Assembly: GCA_021789355.1 (NCBI GenBank)
Contig: JAJYJR010000203.1
Coordinates: 1-9,247 of the forward strand
Length of the DNA stretch: 9,247 nt
Direction of reading: 5' to 3'
Origin: Chloroflexota bacterium
GTDB taxonomy: Bacteria > Chloroflexota > Limnocylindria > Limnocylindrales > CSP1-4
Position numbers and translations under genes: made by a program. Positions within the stretch are counted from its first letter, which is position 1. Every line of letters begins with the position of its first letter. This document shows positions 1 to 8,088 of the stretch, piece after piece. The notes beneath the pieces were generated by a model, which saw only the letters and a program-made list of their open reading frames with translations, was not told where the DNA came from and did no database searches.

Positions 1-162
1 CTCTTCCTGGAGTCGTGGACCGAGGACAAGGCCCTCGCCGCCCTGGCCCCCCTCGGTGGCGAGGTGCTCAAGACCTCCCTCTCCGAGGAGGCCACCAAGG
101 AGATCAATGCCGCCCTTGAGGCCGACAGGGACGACGGCACCCCCGCTGCACCGGCGAGCTAG
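1..162 (+). CDS. DUF1269-like protein, C-terminal end only
   Basis: Frame 1 is open from the window edge to a TAG at 160-162 and encodes 53 residues. It contains the stretch DKALAALAPLGGEVLKTSLS followed by a short acidic and Ala/Pro-rich tail. The pattern of a lysine-containing helix, then LAPLGG-VLKTSLS, then a final helix resembles the C-terminus of DUF1269 proteins, which are small membrane-associated proteins of unknown function with a glycine-rich central region. The glycine-rich part and the start lie outside the window. The gene points toward the integrase relic, and no clear hairpin terminator follows it. It is probably ordinary chromosomal DNA flanking the island. The coding call is fairly safe; the family call rests on the short tail alone. 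Confidence 0.6.
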   Translation, partial: LFLESWTEDKALAALAPLGGEVLKTSLSEEATKEINAALEADRDDGTPAAPAS

Positions 163-272
163 GTCGAGAGGCGCGCTGGACAGCCGCCGCTCGCGTTCAC
201 CGCGCCAATCGCCAACCCGGAGATGACGGAGCCCTGCCAGGCGCGGATCTGCCCGCCCAGGCCGGGCACAGG

Positions 273-976
273 CTAGTACGTCGCACCGCCGTCGAAGCGA
301 CGCTGCTCCTCGACGGTCCCACCCGACTCAGCGAAGCGCCGGGCGAACGTGCGCCGGAGGATGTACTGCGTGGGACGGGCGGCGGGGGCGCGTCGGCGCA
401 GGCGGCGAGACCGATGCGCGCCGCGAGTGCCGCGAACTCGTGCCCGAACGACCCCGCAGTCATCGGACCGCTGCGCCCCGCGAAGAGCTCGGGATACGGC
501 GCGTCGCCGCGGAAGCGCAGGTAGCGCGCGAGGACGGCTTCGGTCTGCTCGCCGAAGTACACCGTGCGATGCTTGGCGCCCTTGCCGAGGAGGCGGATGG
601 AGCGCCCGACGCGGTCGACCGCGCGCATCGACAGACCGGGAAACTCGGCGGGCCGCATCCCCGTGTCGAGCATGAGATGGCACCACAGCGCCAGGCGCAC
701 GCCGGCGTACGACAGATCTGCCGCGAGCGCGCGCAGCAGGCGCTCGATGTCGGCGTCGGAGAGGCTCGTCGGAGCGTCGTCTTCGTCGTCCACTGCCTGC
801 GGGAGCTTGAAACCGCGGAGCGCGTCGCGCGGGACGGCCCCGATCGCGATCCCCCGCTCGGCGAGGACGCGCAGGGCGCCGCCCTCCGAGCGTTTCGCGC
901 CGATGGTGATGGCACCCCCGCGCGCACGGGGCCGGTTGAGGAAGCGCCCGATCGTTTCGGTGTTGAGGTCGGCCAC
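273..976 (-). pseudogene. Tyrosine recombinase (phage-type integrase), frameshifted and C-terminally truncated
   Basis: Reading leftward from a GTG at 974-976, which has an in-frame TGA just upstream, the frame encodes a short N-terminal part (FLNRPRARGG, about residues 12-21). A recombinase catalytic domain follows: box I TGMRPAE with Arg108, and the beta-hairpin lysine motif GKGAKHR with Lys132. At about residue 196 the homology moves to another frame, which continues PTQYILRRTFARRFAESGG, the box II region, and then TVEEQRR before a TAG at 273-275. Gain of one base would join the two frames. The shift lies in or next to a C5 run (plus-strand G5 at 384-388), so a one-base deletion is the simplest explanation. 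The box II histidine is replaced by Tyr (YILR instead of H-x-x-R). The LGH region and the active-site tyrosine segment are missing. The protein is therefore almost certainly inactive. A sequencing error could explain the frameshift but not the missing C-terminus. It is divergent from the cas operon and may be the relic of the enzyme that brought an island here. Confidence 0.75.
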
Positions 977-1414
977 CGTCGCGTTTCATACCCCCACCCC
1001 GGTCCATTTCGGGACCGCGGAAGCGATCCGCGGCCGCCGCGCCGGCGTCCTCCACTGCCTGTCTGGCACACCCCGAGCGCTTCGTCCGGGGCGCCCCAGT
1101 CCCGCCGGCGCTCCCGACCGTCGCCTGGATCAACGAGCCGAAGGAGAAGCCGAATCAGAGAATCGGATGACGCCGTGTCTCAGTCAGGCTGACTGGTTCC
1201 GGGACGCGAGGGGAATCCACCTTCGCCACTGCCAGCATGGCCTGTGCCCGACCACGTCGAGCGCGACGGGAGATGCGCCGCCCACTTGGCCGCTATCAAC
1301 CGTGGTCCGCGCCGTTGCGGCTGTGCCACACAAGCTGGCACACCAAGGGAGGATCATACGAGCATTCCCAGCGACCCAGACAGGCATCGCGCAGATGCGC
1401 AGAGCGAGGGTGCC
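977..1414. other. Gene-free leader region upstream of the cas operon
   Basis: This stretch of about 440 bases lies between the divergent integrase relic and csb1. Open frames cross it on both strands, but their products are low-complexity Arg/Pro/Ala/Ser sequences that match no family I know, so I regard them as chance products of high GC. It probably holds the promoter of the cas operon. I could not pick a convincing -35/-10 pair. Visible structures are a 6-3-6 palindrome at 1181-1195 (CAGTCA-GGC-TGACTG), a 7-7-7 inverted repeat at 1322-1342, and a purine-rich Shine-Dalgarno-like run at 1345-1353. I see no direct repeats of CRISPR size. Confidence 0.6.
1322..1342. promoter_or_regulatory. 7-7-7 inverted repeat, possible operator or leader hairpin
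   Basis: TGTGCCA (1322-1328) and TGGCACA (1336-1342) are perfect inverted copies separated by 7 bases. The repeat ends 72 nt before the csb1 start codon, inside the presumed promoter/leader of the cas operon. The size and symmetry suit a dimeric helix-turn-helix repressor site, or a short hairpin in the mRNA leader. A 7-bp inverted repeat in such GC-rich DNA can also arise by chance. No regulator gene is visible in the window. Confidence 0.3.
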
Positions 1415-2626
1415 ATGACGCAGATCTCCTACGAGTTGTTGCGGTCGGCCCTGGTGGCGGGAGGCCCAAGTGTCTTGGTGTCGACCACTGAGCTGGCACC
1501 AGCGGGCGGGCCACACACCGCAGTCGCCCCTGCGCGCTTCGTCGCTCCAGGGCGGCAGGGTGCGGTCTACGCCTACGAGCGTCGATACATCGACCATGAT
1601 GCGTGCCAGGTCGTGATCATCGACTCGAAGCAGTCGCAACTCAACCGGGCGGAGGCCGCGCTGCAGCAGGCGCTCGACGATCGCAACCCCGTCCTGCGGC
1701 GTCTTCCCCACGTCACCGTCACGTATCAGCGCGAAGGCGCCTCGGAGATCTTTACGGACCTCACGCTGCCGCACCGCGCCTATGACGGGCATGTGCGCGC
1801 GGGCACCGTGGCCGGCAGGCCGGTAACCCAGACCGCCGAGTACCGCGCGGTGCGCGACGCGACGCCGGCGAACGCGCGGGCGCTCCTCGAGTTCAGCCCG
1901 ATCACGCTCGTCTTCGGCGGTTGGGACGCCAGTCGCAAGAGCCGCCAGGGCCGCTGGCGCAGCGCCCTGGTCGGGGAAATCATCGGGGTCCTCGCGGATC
2001 AGCACGCGGACACCCGGAACCCCGCTATGCGCGGCGGCGCGAGGGTGGACCCGGTGGCGATGCAGGTGAACCTCGACGCACCCACGTTGAAAGCGTTTGC
2101 CGAGGCCCAGCGTGACGAGCTGGCCCCCGACACCTACGAGAAGCTCGTCAAGACCAAGCCCAAGGAGGGCGGGATTTCGGCCTCGCCGCTCGGCCTCGGG
2201 GGGATTCCGCCGAGCCTCGACCAGCTTGCGGGCGTGGCCTGCGCACGGATCATCCGTTCGCACGTGCTCTCCTTTGCGGCCCTGCGCCAGCTGCGCTTCG
2301 GTGCGGGTCCGGACGGAGACGCCGCGTGCCGGGCGCTGCTCGCCGCGCTGGCCCTCGACGGACTGGCCCGCAGCGACGCCGAACTGTGCCTGCGCGCCAA
2401 CTGCGATCTCGTGGAGGCGGGGCCCGCGCGCGTGGGTCTGGACCGGCGGTCGGGCAAGCACGAGACGCTCGAGCCGCTCGACATCGCCGCGGCCGATGCG
2501 CTCCTCGGAACTGCCGCCGATCGCGCCGTGCGCGAGGCCGCGGTCCGCTGGGAGGGCCAGGTGTTCGCGGTACAGGGCAACCCGGCCGTGGTGGCCGGCG
2601 CACTCGACAGCGCGGCCGAGGCATGA
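1415..2626 (+). CDS. csb1: Csb1 (Cas7 of type I-G CRISPR-Cas), crRNA-binding backbone subunit
   Basis: This 403-residue protein is of the Csb1/GSU0053 family, the Cas7-type RAMP protein that polymerises along the crRNA spacer to form the backbone of the type I-G effector. The family signature is seen at residues 165-191: LVFGGWD (F167-D171), then a basic RKSRQGRWRSAL stretch and VGEIIGV. A conserved-looking block ASPLGLGGIPPS lies near the middle. I chose the ATG at 1415 because GAGGG at 1406-1410 gives a ribosome site with a 4-nt spacer and because typical Csb1 sequence begins at MTQISYELL. The same frame is open back to an ATG at 1244, but those 57 extra residues look non-coding. It is the first gene of the operon, with csb2 starting 1 nt after its stop. 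Family assignment is firm; the role is by homology. Confidence 0.92.
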   Translation: MTQISYELLRSALVAGGPSVLVSTTELAPAGGPHTAVAPARFVAPGRQGAVYAYERRYIDHDACQVVIIDSKQSQLNRAEAALQQALDDRNPVLRRLPHVTVTYQREGASEIFTDLTLPHRAYDGHVRAGTVAGRPVTQTAEYRAVRDATPANARALLEFSPITLVFGGWDASRKSRQGRWRSALVGEIIGVLADQHADTRNPAMRGGARVDPVAMQVNLDAPTLKAFAEAQRDELAPDTYEKLVKTKPKEGGISASPLGLGGIPPSLDQLAGVACARIIRSHVLSFAALRQLRFGAGPDGDAACRALLAALALDGLARSDAELCLRANCDLVEAGPARVGLDRRSGKHETLEPLDIAAADALLGTAADRAVREAAVRWEGQVFAVQGNPAVVAGALDSAAEA

Positions 2627-2627
2627 G

Positions 2628-4160
2628 ATGGCGTTCGCCATCATCGCGGAGTTTCCGCTCGGAACCTACCGCGGCCACCTGCCCGATGGCTCCTTGGACG
2701 CGGTCCCGGCGCCGGCACGTCTCCACGCAGCGCTACTGAACGCGGCCGCGCAGGGCCCACGGGCTGCGGAGGTCGAGGGCCGGCTGACGCCGAGCGCGAC
2801 GGATCGCGAGGCGCTGGCGTGGGTGGAGACGCATCCGCCGGATGCGCTGTGTCTCCCGCCTATGGCGCGCAACGCGCCGACTGCGGAGACCTACCGCGCG
2901 CAGGGGTTGTGGCACCACTGGTCAGGAAAGGTGGCGCGTGGCGACGCCGACGGGTCGGTCGCCCTCGACGGTCCGCTGGCCTGGATCTGGGACGAGGCGC
3001 CCCCTGCGCCCGTCCGTGACGCGCTGGGAGCGCTCTGCGGCGACGTATCGCACCTCGGGACCGCGGAATCACCCGTCATCCTTGGCGTAGGCGAGCTCGA
3101 GCCCACGCACCGCCGGGATCCTCGAGCCGATCCCTTCCGCGGCGGCGGGATCGAGGTGGAGATCGCCCAGTCCGGCCGCGCGGCGGCGCTTGAGGTGGCC
3201 CACGCTGAGACGCTGCGTCCCCTGGCCCGTGGGGCAGAAGCGGTGAAAACCGACGAGATCGAGTTGGCGGCCCGCGTCGAGCGCTCGGGCTTGGCGACCG
3301 CGCGATACGTCGCGCTCCCGACGTGTCACGCCGCCCTCGAGCCGGCGCTCCCGCCTCCCTGGGAGATCGCGCTGGTGCTCCCCATTCAGGAAACCGTTGC
3401 GCCCCAGGCGCGCGTTGCGTGGGCCGTGGCGCTGCACCGGGCCCTCATCGCGCTAATCGGCGATGGGGCCCCGAGCCTGCTCACCGGGCGGTATGCACCG
3501 GGCCTCCCTCGGCCGGCAAACCGCCTCGCGATCCAGTACGTTTGGCGCGGCCTCCCGCTCGCCTTCGAACTCGGCGCCGCGGCGTTCGTGCTGCTTGTGC
3601 CGGCAGACGCCGACGCGCTCGCCCACCGCGCCCTGAGCGACGCGCTGCGCCAGCTGTCGCGGCTGCGTATCAGCGCCGATCGGACGGTCAGGCTCGACGC
3701 GAGGGAGCTAGAGGTGGTGCCCGCGGCCAGGTTCTGGGGACCCCCGCCGCCCGATCGCCGTCGGGTCTGGATCACGGAACCCGCCGCGATCCCGGAGTCC
3801 CATGCCGTGCGGGGTCGGGCCTGGACTCTCGAGGATGCCGCGCTGCTCTCGGTTGCGCTCCTGTGGCGCGATGCCCTGGGCGGGCGCGGGCGCGGCAGGG
3901 CCTGGTACGCCCAGCTCGCCGAGGCGGCCCGCGCGCACGGGGTGCTGGTGCACGACGCCCATCGCCTGTCCGTCCAGGGCCTGCAGCGGTTCGTGCATCG
4001 CGTTCCGGGCGGGATGGTGATCCAGCCCTACCGGGCAATGCTCTCCTTGGGTGACCTCGGCGGGGAGCAGACGGTTCTGGCGATCGGCCAGAGCCGCCAT
4101 CTTGGAGGCGGCCTGCTCGTGCCGGCGGATCTCCCCTCGAGCGACCTGGAGCCGGTCTGA
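2628..4160 (+). CDS. csb2: Csb2 (Cas5-Cas6 fusion of type I-G CRISPR-Cas), crRNA-processing subunit
   Basis: This 510-residue protein is of the GSU0054/Csb2 family, in which a Cas5-like RAMP domain (about residues 1-230) is fused to a Cas6-like domain (about 240-510). In type I-G the protein cuts pre-crRNA in the repeats and stays as the crRNA cap. The start shows the family's EFPLGTYRG (residues 8-16) and VPAPARLHAALL (26-37). The end shows a Cas6 glycine-rich loop, GQSRHLGGGLLVP (487-499). I cannot name the catalytic histidine with certainty. The ATG at 2628 is preceded by GAGG at 2618-2621, 6 nt away. The frame is open much further upstream, but that part lies over csb1 and reads as Arg/Pro/Ser shadow sequence. 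Its TGA shares one base with the cas3 ATG (TGATG), which suggests translational coupling. Confidence 0.9.
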   Translation: MAFAIIAEFPLGTYRGHLPDGSLDAVPAPARLHAALLNAAAQGPRAAEVEGRLTPSATDREALAWVETHPPDALCLPPMARNAPTAETYRAQGLWHHWSGKVARGDADGSVALDGPLAWIWDEAPPAPVRDALGALCGDVSHLGTAESPVILGVGELEPTHRRDPRADPFRGGGIEVEIAQSGRAAALEVAHAETLRPLARGAEAVKTDEIELAARVERSGLATARYVALPTCHAALEPALPPPWEIALVLPIQETVAPQARVAWAVALHRALIALIGDGAPSLLTGRYAPGLPRPANRLAIQYVWRGLPLAFELGAAAFVLLVPADADALAHRALSDALRQLSRLRISADRTVRLDARELEVVPAARFWGPPPPDRRRVWITEPAAIPESHAVRGRAWTLEDAALLSVALLWRDALGGRGRGRAWYAQLAEAARAHGVLVHDAHRLSVQGLQRFVHRVPGGMVIQPYRAMLSLGDLGGEQTVLAIGQSRHLGGGLLVPADLPSSDLEPV

Positions 4161-7027
4161 TGCCGCTGACGCTCGATGATTTCGACACGTTCTTCGCCGC
4201 TGTGAACCACGGGTGGCGGCCGTTCGCCTGGCAGCGGCGTCTCGTGAGGTACCTCGCGGTGCAGCGGCGTTGGCCCGAACAGATCACGGCACCGACCGGC
4301 TCTGGCAAGACCGCCGTGATCGAGGCCCATCTCTTCGCCGTCGCGCTGACCGCCGGGGAGCGCGACCCTGCGCAGCGGCTCCCCCGGCGCCTGTCGCTGG
4401 TCGTGGATCGGCGGGCGCTCGTGGACGATCAGTACGCGCACGCCCGTGCGCTGGCGGCCCACCTGCGCGATGCCCGGGGCGAGGACAGCGTACTTGCCGA
4501 AGTGGCCCACGTCCTGCGCGGGCTCCACGATCTCGAGGCCCCCGCCGAACGCATCGAGGCGGGCGAAGACGACAGCGCGGCGCCCGACCCGCTGCGGGTG
4601 GTGATGCTGCGCGGCGGTGTGCCGCCCTCGTTCACGTGGCGGGACGACCCGCTCGGCTGCACCGTGCTCTGCGCCACCCCCGACATGTGGGGCAGCCGGC
4701 TGCTGCTGCGCGGGTACGGTAGCGCGCGCCAGGCGCGCCCACGCGAGGCCGGGCTGCTGGCGTATGACTCGGTCGCCGTGGTGGACGAGGCGCACTTGGC
4801 CCGGCAGCTCGTGCACACCGCGCGACGCATCGAAGCACTCGAGCGGACCGTCCAGCATCCCCTTCCCGTGCCGAGGCTGCAGGTGGTCGCAGTGACGGCG
4901 ACGCCCGCCGCCCGCGCCGATGTGCCGGCACCCGCTGAAACGGCCTCGGTCGGGGTCGCGCAGACCGACCTCGGGTCGGGCGCCGACGCTGACCGCCTTG
5001 CCCTCCGCCTCCTGCGCGCCAAACCCCTGCGCCTGGTCGAGGCGCCGTGGCCAGCGCGCGGCGCAGCCGAGCGCCGGCAGCTCGCCGCGCGCATCGCCGA
5101 CCTGGCGCTGCAGGCGCGCGACACGTATGGCCCGACCGTCGGCTGCGTCCTCAACACGGTCGCCCTCGCCGTGGAAGTCGCGGAGGCCCTGCAGCGACAC
5201 ACCAACACCTCCGGGCGCCAGTCCTCCGTAGAGGTGATCGTCGGGCGCCGGCGCCCCCTCGACCTTCAACGCCTGCGCCGCGATCGCCCGGATCTCTTTG
5301 TTCCGAAGGGTGACGCGACCCTCGATTTCGTCGTCGCCACCCAGACGGTCGAGGTCGGGATCGACATGAGCTGCGCGGCCCTCGTGACGGAACTGGCACC
5401 CGGCGCCGCGATCGCCCAGCGAGCCGGTCGCGTGAACCGGCTCGGAGAGCGTGAACAGACCGAGGTCATCGTGGTCGTTCCGACCGCCGATCAGCCCCCA
5501 TTGTCCGAGGCCTTGCCCTACCGGGTGAGCGATTTGGAGTTGGGCGAGGCCTGGCTCCGCGGTCGGGCACGGGACCCCCAGGGGTTGGCGCCCTGGGCGG
5601 TGCGTCAGGACCCGCCGCCGAGCCAATCGTTGGCGCGCATGCTCCTGCAGCGGCCGGAACCGTGGGACGCTTGGATGTGGGCGCGCACGTCCGACGACCT
5701 GTTGGCAGACGCCGACCTCGACCTTTGGCTCGCAGATGACCTGACCCAGGAGCGCGATGTCGCCTTCGCGGTGCGCCAGGCAATGCCGCAGGACGAGGCG
5801 GCCGCGATCGCGCTCCTCCGGGCCGCGCCTCCCCGGGCCAAGGAGGCGTTCCCGGTCCCGCTCCCGCTGGCGCAGCGGGTCCTTGCCCACGCCGCGCGTG
5901 CCGACGCGGCGCCCGAGACATTGTGGGTGGTCCGCGACGAGGAACCCCTGATGCTCGCCAACGTGGAGCGGCTGCGGCCCGGCGACGTCGCCATCGTTCC
6001 GTCAACCCTGGCCTGCTTCCGCGCCGGGGTCGTCGTCGAAGACGGGATCGAGACCGCCAGCGATGTCCTGGAGGAGCCCACAGGGGAACCCGACGATCCA
6101 TTCGTCCTGCGCATCGCTACGGGTGCGCCGGCCCTCGCGGCCTGCCCGGACCGCGCTGTGAGCGCGCTGCTGCAGCGACTCGGGGACGCATTTGACGCGC
6201 ACCTCCGCGATGGCCGGGCGCGGCGCCAAGCGATGGCCTCCATCCTCCGCGACTTTGGCACCACCGCGCCCGAGGTCGAGCGCGCTCGGTTCGACGCCGC
6301 GGCCGCGCGGCTGGACGGGCCCGTGTATGCCACGGACGTGCGCTTGGGCCCGCGGCCGGACGGTGTCCCGGCCTGGGTGGTGGTCACGGGCATCGAGCAC
6401 CGCGCGCTCCCCGACGAGCTTCGACAGGAGTGGTCCAGCGTGCGCCGCCAGGTCGCGCTCGACGAACATCTGGCCGGCGTGGCCGCCCGGGCCGCGGCGC
6501 TAGCCGCCCGCGTCGGGCTGGACGCCGACCTCGTCGGGGCACTCGAAACGGCGGGGCGATTGCACGATGCCGGCAAACGAGACGCCCGCTTTCAGGCTCA
6601 ACTTCGGGGAGGACAGGAGGAGGCCGACGACGCGAGCCGGCTGCTTGCGAAGAGCGGGGTTCGTTCGGCGGCCGAGGCACGAGCTGCGCGGGCACGCTCG
6701 GGCCTCCCCTCCGGGTGGCGGCACGAGCAGCTGTCGGCGGCCGATGCCTGGCGGCTGCTGCAGGACGAAGACGAGCCGCGTCGCGAGCTGATCGTCCGGC
6801 TCGTCGGCACCACGCATGGCCACGGGCGGACGAACTTCCCGCACGTCGCCGAGGAGCTGGTGCACCCGGACGATCCCGCTAACGTCCCCGCGAGCTTCCT
6901 CTTCGACGACGGCATGTGGGATGCGCTGGTCGAGCGGACCCACGCGTCGTGGGGTGTCTGGGGCTGTGCGTACCTCGAGGCGCTGGTGCGCGCCGCGGAT
7001 TGCCAGGTGTCGGCGGAGGGTCGATGA
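4160..7027 (+). CDS. cas3: Cas3, type I-G helicase-nuclease with C-terminal HD domain
   Basis: This 955-residue protein unwinds and degrades target DNA after the crRNA complex binds. Superfamily 2 helicase motifs appear in order: Walker A PTGSGKT (45-51), DEAH (209-212), TAT (246-248), TQTVEVGID (394-402) and QRAGRVNR (420-427). The HD nuclease follows at the C-terminus: His770 in DEHLAGV, the central LHDAGK with His802-Asp803, WRHEQLSAAD (His855) and the TTHGHG motif (His886, His888). Helicase-then-HD is the order known for the GSU0051-type Cas3 of type I-G and the reverse of most Cas3 proteins. All expected metal-ligand motifs appear present. The ATG at 4160 has GGAG 8 nt upstream. The end overlaps csb3 by ATGA. 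About 380 residues between the helicase core and HD domain are less conserved and probably include the accessory C-terminal helicase domain. Confidence 0.95.
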   Translation: MPLTLDDFDTFFAAVNHGWRPFAWQRRLVRYLAVQRRWPEQITAPTGSGKTAVIEAHLFAVALTAGERDPAQRLPRRLSLVVDRRALVDDQYAHARALAAHLRDARGEDSVLAEVAHVLRGLHDLEAPAERIEAGEDDSAAPDPLRVVMLRGGVPPSFTWRDDPLGCTVLCATPDMWGSRLLLRGYGSARQARPREAGLLAYDSVAVVDEAHLARQLVHTARRIEALERTVQHPLPVPRLQVVAVTATPAARADVPAPAETASVGVAQTDLGSGADADRLALRLLRAKPLRLVEAPWPARGAAERRQLAARIADLALQARDTYGPTVGCVLNTVALAVEVAEALQRHTNTSGRQSSVEVIVGRRRPLDLQRLRRDRPDLFVPKGDATLDFVVATQTVEVGIDMSCAALVTELAPGAAIAQRAGRVNRLGEREQTEVIVVVPTADQPPLSEALPYRVSDLELGEAWLRGRARDPQGLAPWAVRQDPPPSQSLARMLLQRPEPWDAWMWARTSDDLLADADLDLWLADDLTQERDVAFAVRQAMPQDEAAAIALLRAAPPRAKEAFPVPLPLAQRVLAHAARADAAPETLWVVRDEEPLMLANVERLRPGDVAIVPSTLACFRAGVVVEDGIETASDVLEEPTGEPDDPFVLRIATGAPALAACPDRAVSALLQRLGDAFDAHLRDGRARRQAMASILRDFGTTAPEVERARFDAAAARLDGPVYATDVRLGPRPDGVPAWVVVTGIEHRALPDELRQEWSSVRRQVALDEHLAGVAARAAALAARVGLDADLVGALETAGRLHDAGKRDARFQAQLRGGQEEADDASRLLAKSGVRSAAEARAARARSGLPSGWRHEQLSAADAWRLLQDEDEPRRELIVRLVGTTHGHGRTNFPHVAEELVHPDDPANVPASFLFDDGMWDALVERTHASWGVWGCAYLEALVRAADCQVSAEGR

Positions 7028-8088
7028 GCGAGCTGCACTTGCGCGGCCATTGGCGGACCGCCCTCACACACATGACCATGATCGGCCTCGCGGCTATCCT
7101 CGAGGAGGCCTCCGTCGCCGATGTGCGCGTCGGGTGGACCCGCGGGCTGGACCTGCGCCCGGTGGTCTGGACGGCGGGCGTGGATTTCGATGGCGCGGCG
7201 GACATCGTGCACCGCCATGCCCTGCAGCGGGCCACGGAAGCCAGCTGGCTCGGGGCCGTGTTGAACGTCCATGGCCGACCAGCCGGCCTCATGAGCCCGC
7301 GTATCGCTCCGCCAGAAGACCGAACCGCCTGGCAACGATTGGCCGACGGTCGGGCCGTACAGATCGACGCGCTGATCGCGGCACGCGAACGCCTCGACCT
7401 GATGCTCGTCGGGGCCCTCGGCGCGCCATCGTACTGGCACCAGGCCCGCGCAGGCGATCCTCGCCCCGATCAGGGAGCCTCCCGATGGGAGATGAAGACA
7501 CGCAACCGAGGTGAGGACTTCATACGCCACCGTCTCCTTCCGATCGCGCACCACGTCGCGGGCAGGGATGCGGCCTCGATCCGCCAGGGGCTCGAGGGCA
7601 TGGTCACGCTGGACGTCAGTGGGGACAACCTTGAGAGCCGGACGGCCACAGGGCTTGCGGGCCCCGGTCTTACCGACACCGCGGCGGCGTGGTGTGGATT
7701 GTGGGCCATCAGCCAGTTCCCGGTTGTTCCGCTGCTCGGCGAGCCCAGCCGAACCGCCGGCCAAGTGAGTCCTCCCCGTGGTTCGGGACGACTGCGCGGC
7801 TGGCTCTGCGTCCCGATGTCGGGCTGGCCAATGACCCTCCCTCGTCTGCGCTCGGTCATCGTCAGTGGTGCACCCGAGCGTATCGTGCGCCGGCACCTGG
7901 CGAGCGATCGTCCAGGCGCGGCTGACCTGGAGGCAGCGGTAGACCGCGATTGGCTGCGGCGGCGAGGCGTCGGCGGGATCGCGTACTTTGGCGTGCAGGC
8001 CTCCGACAATCCCAACGCACCCGAGTTGCGGACCCTCGACGGCGTCGTGCTTCCCCTCGAAGAGCCCCATGCCGAGCAGCCTACCTGA
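7024..8088 (+). CDS. csb3: Csb3 (short Cas8-like large subunit of type I-G CRISPR-Cas)
   Basis: This 354-residue protein is of the GSU0052/Csb3 type (also called Cas8u2 or Cas8g), the presumed large-subunit equivalent that helps recognise the PAM and recruit Cas3. Family-like features are ALTHMTMIGLAAILEEA (residues 13-29), a W-T pair near residue 40, the helix DIVHRHALQRATEASWL (60-76) and the LMSPR motif (89-93). It is far shorter than Csx17, which fills this place in related operons. The frame extends upstream to 6916, but the ATG at 7024 forms the ATGA overlap with the cas3 stop and has GGAGGG (7015-7020) just ahead. I found no sign of a separate small-subunit (Cas11) gene. The last 20 nt overlap cas4-cas1. 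The identification combines sequence features with operon position. Confidence 0.85.
   Translation: MSELHLRGHWRTALTHMTMIGLAAILEEASVADVRVGWTRGLDLRPVVWTAGVDFDGAADIVHRHALQRATEASWLGAVLNVHGRPAGLMSPRIAPPEDRTAWQRLADGRAVQIDALIAARERLDLMLVGALGAPSYWHQARAGDPRPDQGASRWEMKTRNRGEDFIRHRLLPIAHHVAGRDAASIRQGLEGMVTLDVSGDNLESRTATGLAGPGLTDTAAAWCGLWAISQFPVVPLLGEPSRTAGQVSPPRGSGRLRGWLCVPMSGWPMTLPRLRSVIVSGAPERIVRRHLASDRPGAADLEAAVDRDWLRRRGVGGIAYFGVQASDNPNAPELRTLDGVVLPLEEPHAEQPT

Noticed and set aside
163..272. Terminator between the DUF1269-like gene and the integrase relic
   Set aside because: No stem-loop followed by a T run is visible in either direction.
1244..1414. N-terminal extension of Csb1
   Set aside because: The 57 added residues do not resemble Csb1 proteins, which begin near MTQISYELL; the ATG at 1415 has its own ribosome site.
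1395..1418. Seven-codon upstream reading frame whose TGA overlaps the csb1 ATG
   Set aside because: The ATGA overlap is suggestive of coupling, but there is no good ribosome site for it and such short frames are common by chance.
1184..2644. Long minus-strand open frame (486 codons) opposite csb1
   Set aside because: Its product is shadow sequence opposite the firmly identified Csb1, and it has no recognisable domain; high GC lengthens antisense frames.
4028..5890. Long minus-strand open frame (620 codons) opposite the csb2 end and cas3
   Set aside because: It lies opposite the helicase motifs of Cas3, shows no family features and is Arg/Gly/His-rich as expected for an antisense shadow.
7600..8088. 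Internal start in csb3 (Met193, with AGGGG 9 nt upstream) that could give a separate Cas11-like small subunit of 162 residues
   Set aside because: Cas11 proteins are helical, whereas this segment is rich in Gly, Pro and probable beta strands; the ribosome site is only average.
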